From: DAONLM01 sp035406685
Lineage (GTDB): Bacteria > Spirochaetota > GWE2-31-10 > MWDO01
Direction: 5' to 3'
Assembly (NCBI GenBank): GCA_035406685.1
Contig: DAONLM010000120.1
Coordinates: forward strand, 1-8,977
DNA: 8,977 nt
A model generated the notes under the pieces. The model had not been told where the DNA came from. It did no database searches and saw only the letters and a list, made by a program, of their open reading frames with translations. Made by a program: the position numbers and the translations under genes. Below are positions 1 to 5,971 of this stretch, piece after piece (within the stretch, counting starts at the first letter, position 1; the number at the start of each line of letters is the position of its first letter).

Positions 1-2
1 AT

Positions 3-203
3 CACACAGATAAGCCAAGGAACTTTTCAGAGTATAACCATCCAGAGATATGGGGGCAGGGTGGAGGAGCAGTATATTATAATAGTGCTGGTAATAAGAT
101 AGATAGGGTTGATGCAGTGAGTGATAGGTTAAAGAAAGGGGCGATAAAAAAAGATAGTGTATTAGGTAGGTGGTATGATTGTAGGAGATGGGTATATGAA
201 TAA
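3..203 (+). CDS. 3' end of an unrecognised protein (5' end outside window)
   Basis: An open frame runs from the window edge to a TAA at 201-203 and gives about 66 residues of a C-terminus. It includes EYNHPEIWGQGGGAVYY, then a charged stretch (KIDRVDAVSDRLKKG), and ends in GRWYDCRRWVYE. The Gly/Tyr/Trp-rich composition is protein-like and no other frame stays open across this interval. The last codons overlap the ATG of the next gene by 8 bp (196-203), and the Shine-Dalgarno of that gene lies inside this one, so the two are probably co-transcribed and translationally coupled. I do not recognise the family. The tail of a large secreted or repeat-containing protein is conceivable, but nothing here proves it. 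No start can be assigned. Confidence 0.62.
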   Translation, partial: HTDKPRNFSEYNHPEIWGQGGGAVYYNSAGNKIDRVDAVSDRLKKGAIKKDSVLGRWYDCRRWVYE

Positions 204-1440
204 TAGAATCTTAAGTAAGAAGGCATTAGCCTTCTTACTTATACTAATGATATTTAGCTGCTCCTGTGATTTATTTAAAAATAATAGTATTATTAAAGAA
301 ATAGATGTAACAATAGCATACAAGACACCAATATATACAGGGACAAATGGTAGATTAGAAATAGAAAATAATATAGCCTACTTATATGAAGTAGAAAGCG
401 ATGGGATGTGTGCAATAAATCTAGATAATGGTAATGTTATATGGCGAAAAAAAAATTTTTTCCCTTGCTGGAGTAATCCAGTAGTAATTGGCGAAAAAGT
501 ATATTTTATGAAAGATGTTCCATTTGATTCGTCAGAACCTACAGAGATATTAGAATTGATAAAGGAAACAGGAGAATATGTAAATAAATATACTTTAGGA
601 AGTAATAGTAGCTGGAGAGTTAGGATGTTTTCAATAGATGGGTATAAAGGCAAACTATACTGGGGAAATGATGGTGGAAGAAACCCTACAGACATAAGGG
701 GACTTGTATACTTTGACACAGTAACAAAGGAGTATGGATTTTGTTATAGATGTGGGAGGCTGCAAATAATGAATAATATAATAGCAGAGGACAATGTAAT
801 ATACCTTGTTAAAAGTTATAGCCGTGATGATTTTCCAGATTATGAACCGAGTAATCCAGAGTATTATCCAGTATTGGTAGCATTAAAGACAGATGAGACA
901 GATGACAATGGAGAGTATAAAGTGAAATGGGAATTAAAGGATATAGCCTGTGGAATGTTTCCAAGGAATAATGCAATCATCGGGAACAAAATCTATGTGA
1001 TTAGCGGTGGTATGATATGCATAGACAAAGAGACAGGTAAGATAATATGGAGGAATGAAGAATATAATGGACAGACAACATATTACAAGGGGAGATTTTA
1101 TTCACAATCAGTTGATTATACTGGGTATAAGTTTTATTGTTTAGATGCGAATACAGGTGAGACTATATGGAAGATAAAGTTAGATGGGGAGTTATATAAG
1201 TATTCTGACTCATGTGATATAAACCCACAGGTAAATGAAGGGTATGTATATTATATAACAGATAACTATATGATAGTAGTAGATGATAGAAGAGGATGTG
1301 TTGTTAGTGTTGATCCCAAGGTAAGGGCTGGATTACTATCAACAGGAATAAGTGTAAGATACAAGGATTTGATGCTATTCAAGTCACTTGAAGGGTATTT
1401 ATATGCAGTTAAGATGGATATGCATAGAAGGGGTTTGTGA
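196..1440 (+). CDS. Exported lipoprotein with PQQ-like beta-propeller repeats
   Basis: The protein has 414 residues counted from the ATG at 196. This start is preferred over the in-frame ATG at 175 because AGGAGA at 183-188 lies 7 bases upstream and the resulting N-terminus is a clean signal peptide: basic MNNRILSKK, a hydrophobic core, then cysteines at about 22 and 24 (IFSCSC) as lipidation candidates. The mature part has repeated blades of the type xIDxxTGxxIWx: AINLDNGNVIWR at about 73-84, CIDKETGKIIWR at about 275-286 and CLDANTGETIWK at about 315-326. This is typical of PQQ-like (BamB-type) propellers, which usually act as binding or scaffold surfaces in the envelope; no enzymatic motif is visible. 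It overlaps the upstream gene. A 13-bp perfect hairpin lies in the signal-peptide codons and an A9T6 tract occurs at 447-461. The ligand or partner is unknown. BamB itself is unlikely, as no bam context is seen. Confidence 0.82.
   Translation: MNNRILSKKALAFLLILMIFSCSCDLFKNNSIIKEIDVTIAYKTPIYTGTNGRLEIENNIAYLYEVESDGMCAINLDNGNVIWRKKNFFPCWSNPVVIGEKVYFMKDVPFDSSEPTEILELIKETGEYVNKYTLGSNSSWRVRMFSIDGYKGKLYWGNDGGRNPTDIRGLVYFDTVTKEYGFCYRCGRLQIMNNIIAEDNVIYLVKSYSRDDFPDYEPSNPEYYPVLVALKTDETDDNGEYKVKWELKDIACGMFPRNNAIIGNKIYVISGGMICIDKETGKIIWRNEEYNGQTTYYKGRFYSQSVDYTGYKFYCLDANTGETIWKIKLDGELYKYSDSCDINPQVNEGYVYYITDNYMIVVDDRRGCVVSVDPKVRAGLLSTGISVRYKDLMLFKSLEGYLYAVKMDMHRRGL
212..241 (+). repeat. Perfect 13-bp inverted repeat with 4-base loop
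   Basis: Arms 212-224 (TAAGTAAGAAGGC) and 229-241 are exactly complementary around the loop ATTA. In RNA this hairpin would begin about 14 bases after the start codon of the lipoprotein gene, inside the signal-peptide codons. No T-run follows, so it is not a classical intrinsic terminator. It could modulate translation or transcript stability of the coupled gene pair; that role is inference. Confidence 0.8.
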
Positions 1441-1490
1441 GGTAAACATTAAAATCCATAGGATATCTGTATGAGTGAAATAAGTAAAGC

Positions 1491-1590
1491 CAGAAAGCAT
1501 TTGGAAAAGCGAGTGGGAAAAGGAGGTCGACAAGCCTATCCGTGTTCATCTGTTTTAATCCGTGTTATCGGTGGGATAAGAAAGGGTGAG
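1491..1590. repeat. G+C-richer intergenic patch with a 20-bp-period direct repeat
   Basis: This 100-bp patch is 46% G+C, well above its surroundings. It contains ATCCGTGTT at 1538-1546 and again at 1558-1566, a 20-bp period. From memory, related 'atccgtgtt...aatccgtgtt' tracts recur between genes in many environmental bacterial genomes, so this may be a fragment of a dispersed repeat; I could not search for it. A 48-codon frame (1471-1617) runs through it, but its peptide looks repeat-derived rather than protein-like. The rest of 1441-1708 is AT-rich leader sequence with the promoter of the next gene; I see no RNA gene in it. Confidence 0.5.
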
Positions 1591-1661
1591 ATTTTATTTC
1601 TATGCAAAAATTTTTAATTTTTTTCTAAAAGTTGTAAAGAATTTTCTTAAAAATTTTGTGA

Positions 1662-1702
1662 TTAATATATAGAAAATAATTTTTATAATAGTTGAAGGGG
1701 GA
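1662..1702 (+). promoter_or_regulatory. Putative promoter and strong ribosome-binding site of the RHH-like gene
   Basis: A perfect TATAAT lies at 1684-1689. A weak -35 candidate, TTAATA, lies at 1662-1667 with a 16-bp spacer. A G-rich Shine-Dalgarno, GAAGGGGG, ends at 1701 and precedes the ATG at 1709. If the -10 box is right, the 5' leader is very short (about 13 bases). Upstream at 1623-1635, TTCTAAAAGTTGT resembles both arms of an inverted repeat in the leader of the transglutaminase-like gene. Confidence 0.5.
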
Positions 1703-1708
1703 TTTTTT

Positions 1709-2251
1709 ATGAATAACATTAATACTATCTTAAAAAATTATAAGTGCGATCACGAATTACACATGGTCATTAATTCGAAAATGAAAAAAAGAGTTGAAAA
1801 TGTTGCAAGGGAATTCAATATTTCTATTTCTGGACTTGTGGTATATATCTTGCAACTATATACCAATCGAGTAAAAGAAATATATTGTTTTGGTCCAGAG
1901 GATGGAAATAGATATGAAAGAATAGACGGAGATACAAGAATTCATATATATCTTTCCAAACAGGACTATCGTTTTTTGAAGAAGATCCATGCTGATCTTA
2001 ATTTTTTCAGCATGGGTTGTTTACTGAGGAGAATTATCCTACTTTTTTTGGAAGAGTATGAGAAACTTGGGATTACCGGGGTTGAGATGAAGTGTAGTAT
2101 AGTAACATTAAAGTTATTTTTGAGACTAACAAAGATTAAAAAATGGAATAAAAGCAGAGAATTATCCCACTTTTCCAACAACACTACCCCATTTTATAAG
2201 GCAATCTACAACGATTGTTACCAAGTAATAGGCTTTGAGACTTATTATTGA
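1709..2251 (+). CDS. Double ribbon-helix-helix-like putative DNA-binding protein (copy 1)
   Basis: The 180-residue protein has no signal peptide or membrane segment, so it is probably cytoplasmic. Two consecutive beta-alpha-alpha units are visible: residues about 16-51 (HELHMVINSKMKKR, helix, NISIS turn, helix) and about 76-113 (DTRIHIYLSKQDYRFL, helix, NFFSMG turn, helix). Strands with alternating polar residues, such as TRIHIYL, followed by two helices are the hallmark of CopG/Arc ribbon-helix-helix repressors, where the strand contacts DNA. Two units in one chain would form a single-chain pseudo-dimer. A paralogue with the same layout lies at 8483-8977; their second units share about 14 of 46 residues. 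The C-terminal 60 residues (Lys-rich, then Asn/Tyr-rich) do not resemble a known domain. From memory the layout recalls DUF1564 of Leptospira; this is unverified. The start is set by GAAGGGGG eight bases before the ATG. A direct role as a regulator is inferred from fold only. Confidence 0.72.
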   Translation: MNNINTILKNYKCDHELHMVINSKMKKRVENVAREFNISISGLVVYILQLYTNRVKEIYCFGPEDGNRYERIDGDTRIHIYLSKQDYRFLKKIHADLNFFSMGCLLRRIILLFLEEYEKLGITGVEMKCSIVTLKLFLRLTKIKKWNKSRELSHFSNNTTPFYKAIYNDCYQVIGFETYY

Positions 2252-2310
2252 AAAAATTTATTTAAAATTCTACAAAAAAATAAATTAGCCTATTACAATA
2301 ATTTCTCAAA
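2225..2310 (+). repeat. Two interlocked inverted repeats spanning the stop codon of the RHH-like gene
   Basis: Segment A (GTAATAGGCT, 2225-2234) is exactly complementary to 2287-2296. Segment B at 2234-2250 (TTTGAGA then ATTATTG) is complementary to 2296-2310 (CAATAAT then TCTCAAA) with a small internal loop. The order A-B-A'-B' means the two pairings are not nested: in RNA they would form either two alternative hairpins or an H-type pseudoknot. The stop codon TGA (2249-2251) lies at the end of segment B. Confidence 0.55.
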
Positions 2311-2320
2311 CAAAATTACC

Positions 2321-2373
2321 CCTTAGGATAATTCTATTTTTTTAACTGCCTAAAAATAAAATCGCACCCTTGA
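2321..2373 (+). repeat. Conserved 53-bp element, copy 1
   Basis: This aligns without gaps to the minus strand of 8376-8428. CCTTAGGATAATTCTAT is identical (17/17), a 12-bp variable spacer matches at 8/12, CTAAAAATAAAATC is identical (14/14), and the tail GCACCCTTGA matches ACACCCGTGA at 8/10. It lies 69 bp after the RHH-like stop codon. It ends 21 bp before the -35 box of the promoter at 2395-2423, which puts it at about -57 to -109 from the predicted transcription start. The first block contains the near-palindrome CCTTAGG. Non-coding; function inferred only from position. Confidence 0.85.
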
Positions 2374-2394
2374 CACACATAAAGAATAAAAAAA

Positions 2395-2423
2395 TTGACA
2401 TATTTAGTAAAATAATTTATAAT
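2395..2423 (+). promoter_or_regulatory. Consensus sigma-70-type promoter for the small lipoprotein gene
   Basis: TTGACA (2395-2400), a 17-bp spacer, and TATAAT (2418-2423) match the housekeeping consensus exactly. The predicted start is near 2430, giving a leader of about 55 bases. A second TTGACA occurs 25 bp upstream at 2370-2375, overlapping the end of the 53-bp element. The ribosome-binding candidate GAGGTG lies at 2464-2469, somewhat far from the ATG at 2485. Confidence 0.8.
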
Positions 2424-2484
2424 ATATCTAATTTTTTAATAAAAATAAAAGATAACAATAATTGAGGTGTGGTAATAAGATTTA

Positions 2485-3144
2485 ATGAGGTATCAAATAT
2501 TTAAAAAAGTCATTTCTATCATAATCCTTATTTTATTTACAAATAGTTGTCTTGTTTTAAAAGTAAATAAAGATTCTGCACCTCTTGTAGACTTTGGAAC
2601 ACCCTTAATAGGTCATTATAGAAATGGGGATATCCCAAAGGCTGTTCTTTATACTGTTTTATTTGTTACTGGCATTATTGGAATTGTTTTGTTTGCTCCT
2701 ACTCCTACTGATAATGGTAATAATCCCGGAATTTTGCCAATCGACAGAACAATAGCTGATCCTATTTATTACTCAATATTAGGAGCAACCGCCTGTGTCC
2801 CTATAGCATCTTCAATTGATACTGCTGTTACCTATCATATAGTTAATAAAAAGATTATTGATTTAAATGGAATATACTGGGATCCAAAGGGTAAAATAAC
2901 AAAGTATGATGCAATAATAGATTATAGAGAAAAAGAGGAGGAGAGACTTAATAAGGAGTATGAGGAACAGAGACTTGAAGCATATAAACAGGAGATAGAA
3001 TATTACAGACAGAAATTACTTGATGGTACTATCACAGAGGATGAACTGGTTTTTATTGAAAAATCAGAAAAATTGAGTGAAATATTAAAGAATGAGTTGG
3101 GCTATTATTATATTACACGAGAAAAGAATAAAACAAAACAGTGA
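2485..3144 (+). CDS. Small putative lipoprotein with additional hydrophobic segments and charged C-terminal helix
   Basis: The 219-residue protein starts with a signal peptide (MRYQIFKKVISIIILILF) and a lipobox-like FTNSC with Cys at 22. After a short polar linker come FGTPLIGHYRNGDIPKAVLY and a strongly hydrophobic stretch at about 53-71, then a second, less hydrophobic one at about 95-120 (YYSILGATACVPIASS). The GxYxNGDxxKAxLY pattern recalls small membrane proteins of the TM2 or DUF5683 kind, but this is only a resemblance. Residues about 145-190 are rich in Glu, Lys, Arg and Tyr and likely form a long amphipathic or coiled-coil helix. A lipidated protein with two further membrane-like segments is unusual; the first segment could instead be an uncleaved anchor. 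No function is recognised. The gene is driven by the consensus promoter just upstream. The next gene lies 207 bp downstream and may be transcribed separately. Confidence 0.72.
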   Translation: MRYQIFKKVISIIILILFTNSCLVLKVNKDSAPLVDFGTPLIGHYRNGDIPKAVLYTVLFVTGIIGIVLFAPTPTDNGNNPGILPIDRTIADPIYYSILGATACVPIASSIDTAVTYHIVNKKIIDLNGIYWDPKGKITKYDAIIDYREKEEERLNKEYEEQRLEAYKQEIEYYRQKLLDGTITEDELVFIEKSEKLSEILKNELGYYYITREKNKTKQ

Positions 3145-3195
3145 TTTTATAAGATATATAACTCGATTATTAGTATCCGTATGAATAAAAAAATT

Positions 3196-3282
3196 ATAAC
3201 TTTTAGAAATCTAGATAAATGTTCTTATTTTAGAAAATAGGAGAAGGGGGATATTACTATTCTAAAAAGTTATATATAACTT
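3196..3282 (+). promoter_or_regulatory. Structured leader upstream of the transglutaminase-like gene, with an orphan Shine-Dalgarno
   Basis: ATAACTTTTAGAA (3196-3208) is complementary, with one bulged base, to TTCTAAAAAGTTAT (3260-3273). TTTTAGAAA also occurs as a direct repeat (3201-3209 and 3228-3236). AAGTTATATATAACTT at 3267-3282 is a perfect 16-bp palindrome. Between the arms, AGGAGAAGGGGG (3239-3250) is as strong a Shine-Dalgarno as any in the window. However, no ATG, GTG or TTG follows at usable distance; only an ATT-initiated 8-codon frame (3253-3279) exists. The arrangement suggests a regulatory leader or a decayed gene start. Confidence 0.45.
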
Positions 3283-3351
3283 AAAATAATTTAAACTATT
3301 AAATAATAATTTGTGATAAAAATCCGAAAATTTTATTACTGGGTGGGGGAA

Positions 3352-4635
3352 ATGTTCAAAAAAGTATTTTTATTTGTTACATTTTTAGTTAATCTTATCT
3401 TTATTCTTTTCTTAACCTCTTCAAAAGGGAATATTTTAGAAGAAAGAGAGAAAAGGTTAATCACATTTGAGCCAGAAGAGGGATATTATGGCTCAATTGT
3501 TAGTATCAGAGTGGATGATTCTATTAATATAGGCAATAATAGGGTAATATTTGGGGATACTGAGTGTAAAGATTATGATTTTGATTATATAAGTTATAGT
3601 AATAATGAGATAAAAGTAAAGGTGCCAACCGGAGCAAGAAGTGGTAAGATAAAACTAATTCTGGATAATGAAGTTATTGAGAGTGATAAAAATTTTAAAA
3701 TTCTTAATGAAAATAGTAGGATTTATTATGATCCTATGGATCTTACAATAGATTATACTCTTATAATTAATATGCATCAAAACCTTGATACTCCTTTATA
3801 TGTCTGGTTACCCTCTGCTGTCCCTTCTGATACTCAAAGGGATGTGAGTCTAATATCAAAGAGTGGCAACTATTTTGAGACTCAAAATAATATGCTTGAC
3901 CTTTTTATTTTAGATAATGTTAAAGAGAATAGAGAATATTATGTTTCGAAAAAATTCTCATATACAAGTTATGCAGTAAGGACAATAGTGAATGAAGATG
4001 AGGTTTTTGATAGCGATTATGATAGAGAGTCAGAATTTTATAAATATTATACTTCTCCAGAATATGGTGTTGAGAGTGACTCTCCTCAAATAATTGAACT
4101 TGCAAAGACAATAGCAAAGGATGAGAAAAATCCATATAAAAAGGCAAGATTATTTTATGACTGGGTTATAAAATTTTTAGACTATCAATATCCACCTCCA
4201 AATAGAGATTGGAGAGCGATTAGTGCTTTAAAGACTGGAAGAGGTGATTGTGCTGTCTATTCTTTTTTATTTACTGCTTTATGTAGAGCATCTGGTATAC
4301 CAGCCCGCCCAATTGCTGGTCATGTTTTATTCAAAAATAATATAGTGTCAATGCATTTCTGGGCAGAATTTTATATTCCAAAATATGGCTGGATTCCGGT
4401 TGATGCTAATTACGGAGATTGTGATGGCTATGGATTTGAACAGAAAAATTTCTATTTTGGCAATATGGATAATAGACACATTGGATTTTCAAAAGGGATT
4501 GTTAATATGAGATTGCCAGATTTTAATAAAAATTTTAATATAAGATATCTTCAGAAATTCCATATATACTCAAGAACAAAACTCTCTGAAAATAGTTATA
4601 CTTTAAAAAGAGTAATTGTCAGGGTAATGGAGTAA
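3352..4635 (+). CDS. Exported IPT/TIG plus transglutaminase-like (papain-fold) protein
   Basis: The protein has 427 residues from ATG 3352. This start is chosen because it begins a good signal peptide or membrane anchor (MFKKVFLFVTFLVNLIFILF) and directly follows the G-rich GGTGGGGG. The in-frame GTG at 3313 would add 13 residues but has no Shine-Dalgarno. Residues about 36-118 resemble an IPT/TIG immunoglobulin-like domain (FEPEEGYYGSIVSI, then IKVKVPTGARSGKIKL). A less clear beta-rich region follows to about 230, then a transglutaminase-like core with the expected catalytic triad: Cys300 in GRGDCAVYSFLF, His335 in SMHFWAEFYIP and Asp351 in WIPVDANYG. Bacterial members act as proteases, peptidases or cross-linkers, usually on envelope proteins; the substrate here cannot be read from sequence. 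Its end overlaps the convergent tilS gene by 17 bp. I see no intrinsic terminator at this junction. Confidence 0.85.
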   Translation: MFKKVFLFVTFLVNLIFILFLTSSKGNILEEREKRLITFEPEEGYYGSIVSIRVDDSINIGNNRVIFGDTECKDYDFDYISYSNNEIKVKVPTGARSGKIKLILDNEVIESDKNFKILNENSRIYYDPMDLTIDYTLIINMHQNLDTPLYVWLPSAVPSDTQRDVSLISKSGNYFETQNNMLDLFILDNVKENREYYVSKKFSYTSYAVRTIVNEDEVFDSDYDRESEFYKYYTSPEYGVESDSPQIIELAKTIAKDEKNPYKKARLFYDWVIKFLDYQYPPPNRDWRAISALKTGRGDCAVYSFLFTALCRASGIPARPIAGHVLFKNNIVSMHFWAEFYIPKYGWIPVDANYGDCDGYGFEQKNFYFGNMDNRHIGFSKGIVNMRLPDFNKNFNIRYLQKFHIYSRTKLSENSYTLKRVIVRVME

Positions 4636-5971
4636 TTTTAAATACTAATTTATTAGAGTCATTCTTAACAAAATATTTCTCATTTACCCTGAATATATTG
4701 TTTATTAGAAAAGCAATTATCTCTTTATTTGAATTCTCAATCACAATTGTATAAGGTATAAGAATATCCGGAATACCAATCTCCTTTTTTAATAGTTTTT
4801 TTATACTTTTATCTTTTTTATTTATAAAAATAGTATCATTATCTTCAAGATTTCTTACTGTGAATGGAAAGATAACATTTTCCTTATTAAATACAATGTT
4901 CTTTTTATAATCGGCACTATTATCATCAAGAATTTCGAATATAAAATTAGTAGACTCAATTTTACCAGTAGTATTTATAGTAATTCTCTCAATATTTTTT
5001 AATTTTTTTAGGTTTATAAAATATAGAAACTTAAACTTTGAGGCAACGAATAAGTATGACTTTTTATAGACAACTCTTGTTTTTTTAATACTTTCAAAAA
5101 GATTTATATTTTGAAGTGCAGAGCAACCTATCTTTTTTAGAATATGTTTTATAATTCTTTTTTGAATAAATATATGTTTTTTCTTAAAAAGGTTATAATC
5201 TATTATAAAAATATCATTCGACTTAAAAATAAAAAGTTTTTTTAATATATTTCTAATATATTTTTTTAAAAAATCCTCTTCTTCTTTTATGAATTTAAAA
5301 ATATAAGCAAAAGATTTTTCGTAAAATGGTTGAAGTTCACTTATAACAGGTAAAAGTTTATTTCTTACAATATTTCTCTTATAAATATTTTTTAGATTTG
5401 AAGAATCGATTATATGTTTTAGATTGTTATCTTTGGCATACTGATCTATATCTTTTTTGGAAATGTTTAATAAAGGTCTTATGATGTTTCTGTTTTTGAA
5501 TGGAATTGAACTTAAAGATTGAAGGTCTGTCCCTCTGATAAGATTTAAAAAAAATGTCTCTATTTTATCCATAAAATGATGTGCGGTAACTATATAATCG
5601 ATCTTGTTTTGTACTGCAATTTTTTTAAAAATTGAATATCTTATCTCTCTTGCAGCCATTTCAATTGATTTTGATTTTACATTATTCCAATAAGAAGGTG
5701 GCACAGATTCAATAAAAAAATTTACATTGAGTTTAGTAAGATGCTCTTTTACAAAATTTTCCTCTTTGCAAGACTCTTCTCCTCTGAGATTATGATTAAC
5801 ATAACAGACAAAAATTTCTATATTATAATTTTTTTTTAGTCTTAAAAAAAGATCGAGTAAAACAGTACTATCAACACCACCAGAATAGGCAATAAGAAAT
5901 TTTTTATAATTAAGATCTTTTATCACTCTTTTAAGATTATTCTCAAAAATTTCATAAACTATTTTTTGCAT
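4619..5971 (-). CDS. tilS: tRNA(Ile)-lysidine synthetase TilS
   Basis: This 450-residue cytoplasmic ATPase adenylates C34 of the CAU-anticodon tRNA-Ile and attaches lysine, forming lysidine so that the tRNA reads AUA. The N-terminal PP-loop SGGVDS is at residues 30-35, followed by YVNHNLRGEES and the HHFMDKIETFFLNLIRG segment. The usual form of that segment is HHxxDQxET, so the Q-to-K change is mildly unusual while the D, E and T are kept. RNIIRPLL and the RNxLRNxLLPxI-like RNIVRNKLLPVI follow. A C-terminal substrate-binding domain includes KKLLKKEIGIPDILIPYTIV. The length is normal for the long form. The start overlaps the pth 3' end by 20 bp in another frame, implying translational coupling. 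The gene is very AT-rich and Lys/Ile/Phe/Asn-heavy. AUA codons are abundant in this window, consistent with TilS being essential. Confidence 0.95.
   Translation of the reverse strand: MQKIVYEIFENNLKRVIKDLNYKKFLIAYSGGVDSTVLLDLFLRLKKNYNIEIFVCYVNHNLRGEESCKEENFVKEHLTKLNVNFFIESVPPSYWNNVKSKSIEMAAREIRYSIFKKIAVQNKIDYIVTAHHFMDKIETFFLNLIRGTDLQSLSSIPFKNRNIIRPLLNISKKDIDQYAKDNNLKHIIDSSNLKNIYKRNIVRNKLLPVISELQPFYEKSFAYIFKFIKEEEDFLKKYIRNILKKLFIFKSNDIFIIDYNLFKKKHIFIQKRIIKHILKKIGCSALQNINLFESIKKTRVVYKKSYLFVASKFKFLYFINLKKLKNIERITINTTGKIESTNFIFEILDDNSADYKKNIVFNKENVIFPFTVRNLEDNDTIFINKKDKSIKKLLKKEIGIPDILIPYTIVIENSNKEIIAFLINNIFRVNEKYFVKNDSNKLVFKITPLP

Noticed and set aside
378..719. Antisense open frames opposite the lipoprotein, RHH-like, transglutaminase-like and pgcA genes (e.g. 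378-719, 1966-2184, 3920-4147, 8050-8259)
   Set aside because: They are shadows of well-supported genes, with no ribosome-binding sites and low-complexity Leu/Ser/His-rich products.
1456..1465. CCATAGGATA, matching 9 of 10 bases of the start of the 53-bp element
   Set aside because: The rest of the element does not follow and no promoter lies at the corresponding distance, so it is probably chance.
1471..1617. 48-codon open frame starting ATG in the region between the lipoprotein and the RHH-like gene, with AGGA upstream
   Set aside because: It runs through the repeat-like patch, the peptide (including YPCSSVLIRVIGG) looks like a translated dispersed repeat, and there is no sign of protein-type composition.
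2321..2373. 53-bp element as an integron-type attC site or an intrinsic terminator
   Set aside because: There is no integrase-type core or conserved imperfect hairpin, and the only stem (8372-8391) is mostly lost in copy 1.
3872..3887. Palindrome-like TTTTGAGACTCAAAAT inside the transglutaminase-like gene as a regulatory site
   Set aside because: It lies within conserved coding sequence and TTTGAG/CTCAAA words are common in this AT-rich window.
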